Positions 22,665-35,031 of a stretch of 64,000 nt of DNA are shown piece by piece. This DNA is from Arenicola marina. Lineage: Eukaryota > Annelida > Polychaeta > Arenicolidae. A program made the position numbers and the translations under genes. Position 1 is the stretch's first letter, and each line of letters opens with the position of its first letter. A model generated the notes under the pieces. The model was given only the letters and a program-made list of their open reading frames with translations. It ran no database searches and was not told where the DNA came from. The DNA lies in NCBI GenBank assembly GCA_964019135.1, contig OZ025256.1, positions 14,701,911-14,765,910 on the forward strand. The letters are read 5' to 3'.

Positions 22665-25600
22665 GTACGCTTACCATCGCATGAGTTTCGTACTAGAATT
22701 AATATACTGACAAAAAGTGATTTAAATGTATGCAGCAAGAAGAAAAATTAGTACCTAAAGTAAAACTAATTATGTGGTAATGGAATAAATATATTTGTTA
22801 TTCATTTATATATAAATAGCGCGGATTGTACTTGTAGATGACGTTAATTATATTACTTAAAAGACGAAGAGAAAATTATAAGTACATATAAAGTCACTGG
22901 TGATTGATTGTGCATCTTGGCGCTGTGATCCAGGAGATGGCTGCAAGCAAGATTCAGGCCGGACTTCGTGGTTACAAGACTCGTCAGACAGCTGCAGGTA
23001 GGGATTAAGGGATCAGGGGTAGGGATGGTTGCCGGCTCAGTGGACGCCACTCACTCAGAGGTCCAGTACGCTTTGCTGCCAATGAAAAAAAAAACGGTCT
23101 GATAATTGTAGACTTGCTCGTTTTGTTTTACTTTAGTGCTTCATATTAACTTCCCCTCTGCACTATCGCACATACGTCATAATGGTCTCCATGGCGACCT
23201 AGTCGCTCATAAAGATACGGTTGCACTCAAGCATTTTGTTTTTTTCTTCAATTAATACAATTTTTACTTTACCAAAACCAGTGTGATTTGCTTTACGTTA
23301 TTATAATTAAAGGATGTTCTGTTGCAAACTTAGTTGGCTTAACATCCTCTTTTCCACTGATCACGCTTTCGTTACTATGGTGATTGCTAATTCACCGGCT
23401 AGGGTGAAGCTTTTGCTTTTAACGCTTTCATTCTTATGTGTGTGCTTTAATTTATGCATTTGCTATCTTTTGTCGCACACACACATTAGTAACCTTCAGG
23501 CGTGTTTTAACTCCCCCCTCCCCCCCCCCCCGTCTCCGTGGTAACAGGGTGCGGTGTCCAATCAGGAGCTATCCAGCCCAGTTCAAAGTTCACAGCCCGT
23601 TAGTACGGATATCAGCAGGGAGCAGGAGGTTCAGGACTCCACGCCCGGTGGTAGAGCGGAAAGAGTTAAATCCGCGGATGGTGAATCTGTCCCGTTGGGA
23701 AGTGGTGAAGTTCTAGCAAATGACCAATCCGAAGGAGAAGTTCAAGGGAAAGATCAGTCAAAAGGAGAAGTCCAAGAGAATGCCCAATCAGAAGCTGAGG
23801 TGCAAGCGGACGGCCAATCAGAGGGTGACGTACAAGCGGATGGCCAATCAGAAGCTGAGGTGCAAGCGGACGGCCAATCAGAGGGTGACGTACAAGCGGA
23901 TGGCCAATCAGAAGCTGAGGTGCAAGCGGACGGCCAATCAGAGGGTGACGTACAAGCGGATGGCCAATCAGAAGCTGAGGTGCAAGCGGACGGCCAATCA
24001 GAGGGTGACGAGGCTGTAAATGTTGACCAATCCGGAACCGCGACGAGCGATAATGATACTCCTGAAAACTTGGAGAAAGGTGACCTTGAGCAAGGTCATG
24101 TGCCGGAGACGGATGACTTAGAGAGAGATGATGTGAGGATAGATGATGTGAAGAAAGATGACGTGAAGCAAGACATCGTTGAGAAAAATGACGCGACCGA
24201 AAATGAAATGAAGGCAAGTGACGTAGAGGAGGATGATATTCGAGACGATGAGATAGACTATTCCAGCTCTGATAGCGTATTCTCTCGTGGTGGTGGTGGT
24301 GGTGGTGGTGGTGACTGGTCCCTCCTCGCCACTGATAGCAACGACAATGAGGAGGTAAAAATGTGTTCATGTACTAATCCTTACAACGCGACTAACACTA
24401 TTACTCCCAACCGGCAAGACCCTTTATGGGGAGGCTGTGGTTGGGGACGGATATGTAGCTACGGCTGAAGAAATTGTCTGCTTCAGGTGATCTTCCCGCA
24501 AACTCACTAGTCGCCACAGAATTATCTTACAATAACAGCAAGCATATGTGGTACAGTTTTATGACAATGACCTGAAGTAACCGAACTCAATTGTTCATCG
24601 TGGAGGTCTTATTCCCATGGCTAATATTGAGCAAGGCTGCAAAAGTCACCCTTGCAAAATGACGGAAGTGAATTTGCCAGTTGATCATTTGATGCGTGAC
24701 AGTTCCGCTATTAACCTAACGAGATTTGTGACATATAATATATCTAACAACTAACAGTATTAACCTTCCCATGGTACCGTCGCTTCTGACGCCTACAAGA
24801 CTCAATGTTACATGCCACTAAGGGCGTATATTACTATAACATTGTGTCCCGGCTAATGTACCGTCTGGACACTGTCTCTGGTGACGTGTGTCTCTGGTGA
24901 CGTGGCGAGGTTACGCACAATACATAGCTTTTTAGAATGGTTCTTTATATGGATCTGTTTGATTGGTAAGGTTTTTACTACAATAATGACACATACAAGT
25001 CACAATAGGATTAGTTATATGGTGCAAGTTGTTCTGTCAGGTGGCGCGGACCGTTGTCTCCGCATAGATCACTTATTACTCAGGGGATCACCCCGTGCCC
25101 TAGTTGGTTGTCGATTTTGATCCGCTAGGTCAGCCCAAGCGGCCGGTGCGTGGTCCGATCCCCGCCTGTGCAATGTCTATGTCTGTGCAGTATAAACGGT
25201 CCTGGTCTTTCTTCGCAAAGAGTAGGGGTTGCTCCCGGAGGCATGGCTCCTAGCTCTCCACCTTAATTTACCCTTCCCATTGTCGAGATATGACCCACAG
25301 AGGGTAAAGCATCCTACTTAAGCCAACCAACCAACGTAGTAGTTACCACGGTAACCACAGCGGCGGAGACTTGGTCTTGATGGCAGTGGCTGTGATCCAT
25401 GGCAAACCATTTATATCATGGTTCAAGTTAAAGTTCAAATATTCCTTATTATAGTGACATGCCAACATATATACATGATATGCAAACCATAAGAAATATC
25501 AGGTTGGCCCAGCCCTACATAATATCGGGGAACGGAATTTCTAGGGCTCAAGTGCTGCGAAGTTTCTAGCGTTTTAGCCATATATTCAGCGATAAAGTGA

Positions 25601-27834
25601 AAACAAAGTGAGCAGAGTTTTAAAAGTAATATGACACAAGCGGGTTGCCATAAGCATTCAAGTCTACAACCAAGATAGATAACGTACGTAGACACTATAA
25701 TGGCTACATATCTACGAAAACTTCAATCTTCTGTCAATGTGTGCGGTAAATATGGGGATGATCTTCATCAGTTCAGGGCGAGAATGGTTTTCATTTTCAG
25801 TCTCTACACTTTCTGACACAGTTCCAGTACGATACTAGGAGAATTTCCGCGTTCAGTTACTACGACGCCGTTGTATGTATGCCACACCGACACCGCGCTA
25901 AATAATTCCTGGATCCTGATTGGCTGTTTCCCTTGTGATTGACACGTCCGTGGCACGCCCCTTTCTCCTCCGCCTTGCGCACGTGGAGCACCCCGACGGG
26001 TCGAATCTGTAGGCTGTATACCCAAGTCGGTGCGGAGAATCTGGTTCGATTCCCCGTAGAAATATTCGGCCCCGGCCATTTCCCATACGGGCCCTGGGGA
26101 CTTAATATGGTGCAGGTTTCATCCGGGCACCTTCATCATTCCGGAGGGGTCCCTGCTCTAGCTTAACCCTCGTGTTCACAAAATCGGCCTAAGACACTAA
26201 TTCACTCATTCCCACACCGAACCACCCTCACCCCCGGGGTCTTACCCCGACCCCCTCCCCGGGGTCTTACACCGACCCACCCCACCCTCAAGCGCTTTGT
26301 CCGTTTGTCAGTCTGTCATACCCGACATCCCTTCGTGTTATGTAGGATCAGTCGTCGCGGCGTCTATGCCTGTTGCCTCGGACCTCTGGCTGTATTGTGG
26401 GCGATCTTACATGTCAATGTTAATTCAACAATATTTACAGATCATTATTATATAAGTTATATCAGTAACACCTGTTACAGAACGTGACTGGAAGGTTTGG
26501 AAAATGAGCATGTTGCTGAAAGCAATTTCTCGTAATTTTTATTTAGCACAAACTGGACTCATTTCTCATTTCAAGAAGGCACAAAATGGACTCATTTCTC
26601 ATTTCAAGAAAGCACAAAATGGACTCATTTCTCATTTCAAGAAAGCACAAAATGGACTCATTTCTCATTTCAGAAAGCACTTCAAAAAATGGACTCATTT
26701 CTCATTTCAAGAAAGTATTCACAAGTGTTATATCTTCATTTTATGCACATGAAACTACTACCTTTGTTTTGATGCTCAGTTAACTAGTAATGTATTGTTA
26801 CTTAATCGTCATTATATTATGTGTATACTTTATCAGTGTGGGTGCATTTACAATTCTATCGCTCCTCCACCCCCCCCCCCCTTGTAGCCCATGCTTGTGA
26901 TATCCGCTCTTCTTTGTTTGTGGTTTGCGGTGATTGTTCTGTATGAAGCATGCACCACACCCCAGAACCGAGGTAGATCGCATAAATTTGAAACAACAAT
27001 TTTATGTTAATTTATTTATTGACTTTATGATTTACAATCAGTTGTTACTAATCCAATATTGTCATTATCGATAGTAGGTTGCCTAATTGGTAACTTTCAA
27101 TGGCATACTCCTGGTATCATTATGGTTTAACATCTCAGTATCGTGTCCACCGATATCCTGTTAAACTTGCCGATATGATAAAACATTGATCCCCATCAGC
27201 AATGCCCATGACTTATGGCGCTCGAGTAGATTTGATATGTTGTGTTTGTATTGTGATGACTACTAAGGCGAAATGTTTTGTTCTCAAGTTAGAATTCGAC
27301 CTCTAGTGTAGTTGATTGTATCACTGCGAAAAGAGTCTGATGCCCTAGCATTATGGATATCAACGCGCGTTATCTATTCCGCTAACACTTGGTTTTCTGA
27401 CAGTATGATCTGTGTCCCATAATTATGTATATCCTATTAGTATATCATATATAACAACTGAAGTTAGGACACGCGGATCAGTTTGTGTCGATTTGTCCAA
27501 TCACAAAGCAAACGGTCGATTCGGGTTATTTCGTGTTTGACATGACGTGATTCTCGCCTCTTACATTGCGAGTGTGTAAAAAACGGAACGCTAACGTCTA
27601 ACCATTTCTTAATTCGTCCAATTTCTTATACAACACATGTTGCAAAGAAGAACAAAACTATAGCGAAACCTAGAATTCGCATCAATACTAACGATAGAAG
27701 GAATAAGAACTGGTGATGATTGCCTCATATGGAGTTGACGGAGCCATTATACGAGGGATAAGTTAGCGAACCCTTCATCTTATTCTTATTCTATACTTCA
27801 GGAGAAGCAGCACGACCCACAACAGACAAGTTGA
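22280..27834 (+). CDS. Acidic repeat protein with one IQ (calmodulin-binding) motif, 3' part; frame broken
   Basis: Four candidate exons lie on the plus strand: 22280-22664 (Pro/Ser/Gln repeats), 22934-22998 (IQ motif), 23548-24354 (acidic repeats) and 27802-27834 (terminal). The IQ core is IQAGLRGYKTR, a good calmodulin-binding signature preceded by Ala/Lys. Family resemblance is only general: neuromodulin/igloo-like and several sperm-tail proteins pair one IQ motif with an acidic low-complexity tail. The last two exons join cleanly in phase 0. The first exon carries a one-base insertion in a C run, and the junction between 22998 and 23548 is out of phase by one. This is either an assembly or polymorphism frameshift, a missing small exon, or a decaying gene. 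The start of the gene is not identified. Confidence 0.5.
22370..22545 (+). repeat. 21-bp coding minisatellite (RSPTPAQ)
   Basis: About eight copies of CGGTCCCCCACCCCCGCCCA plus G. One unit has an additional C. Confidence 0.9.
22934..22998 (+). CDS. IQ-motif exon
   Basis: Acceptor GTGATCCAG, donor GCAG|GTAGGG. It encodes EMAASKIQAGLRGYKTRQTA, a single IQ motif (IQxxxRGxxxR) expected to bind calmodulin or a light chain. It leaves in phase 1. The next exon as best defined starts in phase 0, so one junction is misread or one element is missing. Confidence 0.65.
23548..24354 (+). CDS. IQ-protein exon: acidic 20-residue repeats and poly-Gly
   Basis: A long C-rich tract and GTAACAG precede the exon; the donor is GAG|GTAAAA. 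It is open for 269 codons and very acidic. It holds a 60-bp in-frame tandem repeat (23790-24009, about four copies) coding EAEVQADGQSEGDVQADGQS, then short D/E/K repeats of the type RDDVRIDDVKKDDVK, then a (GGT)n run giving eight glycines, then DWSLLATDSNDNEE. It is probably disordered and no domain is recognised. An alternative acceptor at 23578 (CAGCCCAG) would restore phase with the IQ exon but has a poorer pyrimidine tract. Confidence 0.62.
23790..24009 (+). repeat. 60-bp coding minisatellite
   Basis: Nearly four identical copies, in frame, alternating EAEVQADGQS and EGDVQADGQS. The length is a multiple of three, and no stops occur in the coding frame. Confidence 0.93.
25089..25334 (+). 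mobile_element. SINE family B, diverged copy
   Basis: tRNA-like head with B box GCGTGGTCCGATCCC, body TTTCTTCGCAAAGAGTAGGG, tail CGAGATATGACCCACAGAGG and AAGCCAACCAACCA. It lies in the last intron of the IQ gene. Confidence 0.72.
25990..26205 (+). mobile_element. SINE family A, diverged copy
   Basis: B-box-like CTGGTTCGATTCCCCG; tail GTGTTCACAAAATCGGCCTA and AGACACTAATTCA. The A box is poorly preserved. Confidence 0.6.
26549..26715. repeat. 33-bp minisatellite
   Basis: Five copies of AATGGACTCATTTCTCATTT followed by CAAGAAAGCACAA, the last ones irregular. Apparent ORFs come from the repeat. Confidence 0.88.
27802..27834 (+). CDS. IQ-protein putative terminal exon
   Basis: Acceptor CTATACTTCAG and phase 0 match the donor at 24354. 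It encodes EKQHDPQQTS followed by TGA. Support is the clean splice site, matching phase and short tail; there is no homology. No AATAAA is seen in the next few hundred bases. Confidence 0.4.
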   Translation, partial: EKQHDPQQTS

Positions 27835-30700
27835 AGAGCCCCTGAGACCAGGCTGTTGAAGAAGGGACTCCGAGAACGACGCAACCTCTCCGGCTGAATA
27901 GGGTCTCCAATCTGATGCCTGCCTCAGATACTAAAGATACTAAAAGGAGGAAGTGCTATGCTGCACCATCCATGGCTTATAGAATGCTTCGGGCACGACA
28001 AAAAGCCAGATTATAGAGACACATAGCATCATATCGTTTACGACGAAACAACGCGATCTGCTATTATCGTATAACTATCTTTGTCGAGTGTCTTGCCGAC
28101 CTAAGTATTTATAACACAATATATTAACTCTATTATATTCTTAAAATATCCTGAGTTTTACGTATAGCGCAAAATTTGATATGATTTTTTGTGTTATTAT
28201 TGCATATCGAACTTTGTTGATTGACTTGTCCAAATAAGTACTTATTTAACGATGCATATGTATATAATTGATCAAAATATACTCGACCTTTTACGACGTT
28301 TTAATTGTGGGGCTGCAACGATTGAGTTACTGGTGGATAAACCTTCGGATTTGAATTACCGATCTTGCAAGTATTTATTGCTTGGTTGGTGCGTTTATCT
28401 TTGCATGTAACGATTAGTTTCTCAGCGATGTTTGCTCAGAGTTTCTCGACTCTTCAGAAATATTGAGCATAGAAATGTTGATTTTAGTTATGCCTCGCTT
28501 AGCTTTAATTTAGTCAGTGTCAATTATCTGATATTAACGAAATTACCTTTGAGCAATATATGACTGTGTGAAGTGTCTGTAACTGTTTAAATATTGTATA
28601 GTAAAAGGGGGTTAATTATCTGTTATGCTATATTGAGAGGGAGCGGTCTATTTGCCATACATGTTTTAGTCCACGAATTTAATAATTGTAGAAAATGCAA
28701 GGCGGGGGCTCTGTGTATATGTTGCGGTGGCCTAGATCAGATATTCCATCCATCCAATGATGACTGTCGTACGTCGGTCGAGGATTAAGATGTACCTTTC
28801 TTCGCAGAGATGGATTTTGCGGAAAACTCTCAGCTCAACCGTTTCTGCTTGTGTTAAATGTTTTAATTGGTGGGACTGTGTTATTTTACAGTTATGTTTT
28901 AACACCGCAGTTTGGCCTGTCATACCGTACCTCGTGCAGTTCAACTTGTGCCAAATCTGCTCTCTCGCCCACAGCGTACTGCAGTCCAGTAATTAATATC
29001 GTATTTATCTCATTCGTCCTCGTCGTTAACCCCTATCTGTATTTATTGAGTTCATCCCTCTCACGACGTCCCCTTCTGTACACTGCAGGCCATTAATTAC
29101 TATCGTATATATATATCCTTCCTGAAAGTCTTGTCGTATTTATCTGGATCCTGACAATTATGGATAATAATTGTTAACCGATAAATAATTGTCGTTTTCC
29201 GAGGGCGTTAACTTATGTAAAATTCACGTCTTTATGACTAAAACCCACTGCATTACAGAAAAAAAATGTCGTGAGAGAACAATAGAGTGACGTCACCAGT
29301 GGGTAGTTTTTCGAGGGTCGGGGTTGAATATGTACACTGGATTTGTCGTCGTTAAAGAAAGAAGTGATGTTTATATGTACATATCACGGCCAGTAATATT
29401 AATGTATTGTCAACATAAGGCGGGTTAATGATAGTGTGCCTGAAAATAAACTACAATTTGTATTTTTATTTTAACGGTTTAATTTTTATCATACGAGTAA
29501 ATCAGGTGGGTTTATTTTTCCAAGGTTCGACCCGAAACATGTGCATTAATTCCTGGTATATGATAGATTTAGTATTTCTGAAGTACCACTAAAGTACAAA
29601 CGCATGTGTTGTGTAACCTTCAGAATACACATTCCACGAAGCCATTGTGTGACCTGGCATATATTATTAAACCTATACCATGTAAACCTGCTGTATGTCG
29701 TGAATACAATGATTTCGGACGTATTTTGTAGGCATGTGCTGTATAGCGTGGCGCGAGTGACGTACTGGCGTCTGTAGGAACACACGAGACGTTGTACAAG
29801 TATTCGAAGGTGACTGGGTTTAGATCTCGCTCGCCCCACTATAAACTACACCTAGCGGGGCGTCACAACGTACCCCCCCCGCCCCCCCCCCCCCCACCTC
29901 CCGCCTACCTTCTTCACCGGCCCCCATCGTGTCAGCCATGCCCGGTGTTAGACCGGTGCACGACCGTGCGTGTATATAAACAACACTATTGCGGCCTTGC
30001 ACACCTAGATCTAGGCGTAGTATAGATACGTCATGAGGAGGTATAGTGTGACGGAGATTTTGTAATCTGTCACACTAAAAGCTGGCATCGCTTTCTTTTG
30101 CAACTGGCTGTACGGCGGATCGATGTGGTTTAATTCTACGGAATTGGGCACCGAGATGAACATTGTGATCATCCGTTGTCGTTTCCCTCCACTTCTTGCC
30201 ACATGCAGAGTTTCTATCGCATCATGTTATCATGCAGCTCTTGCCGGTAGTTTAAATGTTTGCTTGTAAAACAGTTGATCTGTACAGTGCACTGCAGTAC
30301 GTCTGCCAACCGTCTACCTGTACCTTGAAGGAGTCTTTGAAGGAGCAACCATCTGGTGTGACAGTTACAGTAAATGGAACCTGTTGGAGGAATGGTTCTG
30401 GGGTCAAAGGCTCAAGCGGCCATTTTAACTGGGTTCATTCGGATCTGAGGCTGGCCACGTGACTTCCGTGTGGCTGTTATATGGACAGTTGAGGACGCTA
30501 AGTGACGCTGAGTCAGCTCTCTTACATTCCGGGATTTGTAGATGTCCAGTGTCCGCGATGATGGTCACTATGGGAATATTATGCATTTGTTTTTCTCTAC
30601 TCCATTGACCTAAAATAAAGCGGTTGTCAGGAACAAATAGTGTGTTTGCAAAATATGTATTCATAATAAAAACTTGAATGCTGCGCGCGTAAGTCAATGT
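27835..30700. other. Spacer between convergent IQ gene and EXT1, part 1
   Basis: Mostly unique A/T-rich sequence with a C-run at 29875-29895. Short ORFs near 28590-29100 lack homology and codon bias. Nothing further can be supported. Confidence 0.5.
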
Positions 30701-30710
30701 GGTGTAGTAC

Positions 30711-30892
30711 GGGCACCGGTGTCACATTCGGAAATGCCCCCCCCCCTATGCGAAGATGCCCCCCCCCACCCCTCATATAAACTACGTGATATTGTGACCC
30801 TCTCCGCTCCATGTGTTTGTACGGTGCCATTATGATAGACACAGGGGAGGCATCTCCGCTTTGGGGGCATTTTCGCATGGGACACCGGCACC
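30711..30892. mobile_element. Small foldback element with ~30-bp inverted ends
   Basis: The left end GGGCACCGGTGTCACATTCG continues into GAAATGCCCCC. The right end (30863-30892) is its imperfect reverse complement, and internal GCGAAGATGCCCCC / GGGGAGGCATCTCCGC also pair. It is non-coding, probably a MITE; the family is unknown. Confidence 0.5.
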
Positions 30893-30899
30893 TGCAAAT

Positions 30900-33880
30900 G
30901 AGGGCACGTTTCCTTCAAACCCATTCACCCGGGAACTTTCTAGACCCACCTTAGCCTTGATGCACACACAACAGTGGCGTAAGACATTAGCGGATTCGCA
31001 TGGAAATGCATTCGATCAATTGTTTGATGTAATTTACTTCTTTATATGATCCGTTTCAGATACTACACGCATGTAATTAAAAAAAAAGGGGGAGACTGAA
31101 TGAAAGACGACATCAGTACACGCTGGAGCTTAGTTGTTCAATTCATTTATTCTTTATAAAAATATTCATATGATATCAAGTTACAATTGGATGATGACCG
31201 CATGTTGCTTGTTTAATACAATACACGTAATTTAATAATATCCAGATCATTATTGGGGTTAAATTCCCTCTATCAAATGGACCGCAGTGGTTCACCATCG
31301 AGCACTTATCAGCGGAACAAAGAGAATAAGATGCCCTCTTTCAAAAAGAATACTTGTAATAACTGAAGTGCCGTAAGTAAGTTTTGTGAAATCTCGACTC
31401 CTGTGACCTGTGGCGATCTATAAGCATGTACCTCGTGCTCGTCAAGTTCGGCATCGAAGGTTCGGCAAAATGAACATTAAGCTGACCTTTGGCACCACAA
31501 TTGAAAACGCTGATCCATTGTGCAGTTCCTTAATATTTTCAGGCTAGAATTATTGTATAATCTTAATATGACTATATTTATTGTATAATTTCAAGACCTT
31601 GGTAAGTATATATATAGCCATTTAAAAGAACTCCTCAATATAAATATTAATAGTTTTTTTCCACAATCTCACACGAACTCTCTGGGCATATCGGTCAGAC
31701 TATGACAAAAAGAGTGTTCTAAGACTTGCTATCGATGAAGCAAATCTGTAAAATTATCCGCCCCCAAATCGTAAAAATATAAAATGGCAGAACGACATTG
31801 CACAGCTATTCAACGCTATTTTGCCAACGATATTTTGGACCCTAACCCTATTATTATACATAAAACTTAATACAAGTGCTGGTCTGTGTGGACGATACAT
31901 TGTATAAGCGATGCATAAATCTTCAACACATCCTGTGACACTGACCCAGGGTATCAGAGCTCCCTATTGGCCACTAAGACAGACCCCCCCCCCACCACCC
32001 ACACACACACCTTATCTCACAAGGTGACCTATCAACCCTCACTCAAGCAGCAGATGACGAGCAGTGGTTACGAAACCCATTTTACCCATTTTTTTATCGT
32101 AACCCAGACGAGAGACCACAGCATGCGTTTTTGTTTGTGCCGATTGATATTTTCCCGGTCACAGATCAGCTTCTTCTTTGCAGTAGAGAACGTGTCACCA
32201 TGCGCTCTTCGCAGCTTTATATCCCATTCGGTCGAAAACGGCACGAACAATATGGGATATCTGTCCCCACGTTAAGTACTTCAGCCGACAAACTCTCGCC
32301 ACGTTGATTGATTGAGAGGCATAATCGCAATGTATCACCGCCACTTCTTGTCACACTAATATGGTCAGTAACAGCTTTTCAGTAAACAGAGAAACAAACA
32401 TTTTAATGTTAGCGTCACGGTAGCGTCACTCCTACCTACCACGCCAATGACGCCGACCGCTGATGAGCTGATGACACTCGCGACAGGACACAGATACGAT
32501 GGGTGTTTACCGTCGCGACGTCAATTGGTGACAGGTACCTATCGACGTCGACACAACCCAGATGAGCTCTTGGCAAACGCCAGTCATCGACAGTGACGTC
32601 ACACTCGTCTACCAAGACTACCATAAATACCCCACAGTGATACTGCCTGGAGACTTCAACGCATCTCCTCTCCTCACATATATATATATATACACACACA
32701 GACACACCCCACGTTAAACGTATAGTACTTTAATACATTACTATGGGTCATATCGTATAGATAGATCTACTCAGACGTCTGTTGTCTATTTCCCCAATAA
32801 AAGGCGGTAATATTTAAAACAAGTCGGTTGAATAATGTATTACCGGCGCTACATCCACCCAGCGTCTGCCCTCCCAGCGTCCCGCTCGACAAGTGACGTG
32901 TCTTTTCAAAAGCCTTACAAGTGCATTGAGCATATAATGTCGGCGGCGTTCCATCACAAGTACGCTATGTACAGATTATACAGTGTTAGCGGCCACACGC
33001 AGCTCAGGACCCAGATCTCACATCGCACGGACATATCACAGGAGTCCACACTTTAACCTGGTCATCTAACTGCTCTCAGCGTGACCTGTGACCTGTAGCT
33101 TCCCCCCCCCCCCCCACCCCCCACAAGCGCTAGTCGGCACACACGGGTGTCTGTCGTTCACCTTTACGCCCGCCAGTCGCCACCAGTCCATCACGTATAG
33201 ATTCAGTTTGATACAACGCCCCCTCACGGGCGAGATTGCTTACCTACTACCGCTCCCAAGAATCACTCTCCTGTTATACTAATAATAGCATCATGGTGGC
33301 GCCACCTATAGTAACCCGAACACGTCGCGCCACATTCATACACAATCATATCAAATGCAAAAAAAAAAAAGCCCAGAATGCTCCACTTTTCAAGTTGTTC
33401 CTATTTACATCTCACGAGAAACCTCGCGACTTAGTCAGAAGCACACACACACACACATGCAGGCATGAACGTAAACCAACCAATGAGCATGATCTCACTG
33501 CCTGCACATCTACACGCGCTCTACCGTCTACATCTAAGGGTATAAAAACAATGTTGCTACCAGCGACGAAAGCTACATAAAAATTGAAAGACCGATGGAG
33601 GCACTTCGAACCGCTCGTTGGCATGACTTAATGAACACATGGTACGTAATGTCACTGGCACATAACAGGTATGGTACCAGTGCGACATGGTACATGTCAT
33701 TCTAGCTGTAGTAGCTACAATATAAGGAGAGCCCGCCATTGTTTTCCCCTTCACAATGATCTATCACGTTATCGTTATAATTCGCTTTCGGCACGCCAAT
33801 CAGGGCTAAGGTTGCGCAATGGTTTTGCCAGCTAATGACAGGCTGCATAATTACAGTTCAGATCGTGTGGTCAGTTTGTC
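30900..33880. other. Spacer between convergent genes, part 2
   Basis: Unique A/T-rich DNA with a few homopolymers and a short (TA)n at 32680. No gene or RNA supported. Confidence 0.5.
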
Positions 33881-33886
33881 ACGTGT

Positions 33887-34372
33887 ACCAGGTCAGCTGT
33901 CGCATAAGCCAGGCCAGTTGTCACGTAAACTAATTCAGTTGTCACATAAGCCAGTTTAGTTGTCACGTAAACCAGGTCAGTTGCCACGTAGGCTGAGTTA
34001 CTGGTCACATAGACCCGTTCATTCTCAAATAAACCAGTTCAGTTGTCACGTAAACCAGTTCAGCTCTCATGTAAAGCAGTTCAGTTGTCACGTAAAGCAG
34101 TACAGTTGTGACGTAAACCAGGTCAGTGGTCACGTACACCAGGTCAGTGGTCACGTACACCAGGCCAGTGGTCACGTACACCAGGTTAGTGGTCACGTAC
34201 ACCAGGCCAGTGGTCACGTACACCAGGCCAGTGGTCACGTACACCAGGCCAGTGGTCATGTACACCAGGTTAGTGGTCACGTACACCAGGTCAGCTGTCA
34301 CGTACACCATGTCAGTGGTCACGTACACCAGGTCAGCTGTCACGTACACCATGTCAGTGGTCACGCACACCC
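33887..34372. repeat. 21-bp minisatellite downstream of EXT1
   Basis: About 22 copies of GGTCACGTACACCAGGTCAG plus T. They contain repeated CACGTA/CACGTG-like cores and degenerate towards the left. Confidence 0.92.
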
Positions 34373-34503
34373 GGACACCAGGTCAGACACCGATACCCGG
34401 ACCAGGTCACTGACACAGTTAGATCTTACCACCGTGACTTACAAAGACAAAATTCGACATCACGTGTGCCATATTTCCCCAAAACGTCTCTCACTCGTAG
34501 ACC

Positions 34504-34509
34504 TTTATT
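34504..34509 (-). promoter_or_regulatory. Poly(A) signal for EXT1
   Basis: AATAAA on the minus strand about 130 bp past the EXT1 stop, implying a short 3' UTR. It falls shortly before the 21-bp minisatellite at 33887-34372. Confidence 0.55.
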
Positions 34510-34637
34510 TAGCCACCAGACCAGGAACAGGGTCAGTGCGTGATGCGTGACGCGCATGCGCGACGGAAACCAGGGGGACGCCGTGTAACGCCCCCACCCC
34601 CACACTTTCTGGAGACCCGACCTTAATTATTAACCCC

Positions 34638-35031
34638 TCACGGCTCCATCTGGCGGTACTTCTTGCGCGTGCGCGACACGCGATCCCGGAAGAGGAGCGG
34701 ATCCAGGCGGAGGCCGGTCCGGAGCAGCGGCAGGTACCCGAAGTGGTTGGCGAACAGCCCCACGCAGTGCTGCCGGTCAACGAAGTGTTCGGGGGTCTGC
34801 CAGGGCGAGCGGCCCGGCTCGGCCACCGGGTCGTCGATGGGGACACCCCCGAGGACCGGCGGCGGGGGCGGGGGCGGCGGCACTCCCCGGCGCTGACCCA
34901 GCTTGAGCGGCGGCTGGCGACTCACGTGGCTCACGAGGAAGTTCATGAGGATGTCCTCGCAGTTGTCGGCGCGGGACACGACCTGCCGGAGGGCCGGGCT
35001 GAGCCAGTGGCTGAACAGGTAGCCGTAATAT
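34638..35031 (-). CDS. EXT1: EXT1 last exon (10+11 fused): GT64 core and C terminus
   Basis: Acceptor GTGTCCCACAG; it ends at TGA (34638-34640). It encodes [20 protein letters not shown], then [20 protein letters not shown] with the catalytic-site NCED, an eight-proline run not known to me in vertebrate EXT1, then [13 protein letters not shown] and [20 protein letters not shown]. Human EXT1 has an intron within this stretch; here there is none. The exon is about 36 bp longer than the human pair, which I place around the Pro/Gly insert. Confidence 0.92.

Noticed and set aside
23666-24370. 234-codon minus-strand frame with poly-His
   Set aside because: Shadow of the acidic IQ-protein exon; the plus strand has the splice sites and matching phase with the terminal exon.
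28594-29096. Overlapping 64-81-codon plus-strand frames
   Set aside because: Cys/Trp-rich random-looking composition, A/T-rich third positions unlike the real exons, no splice support.
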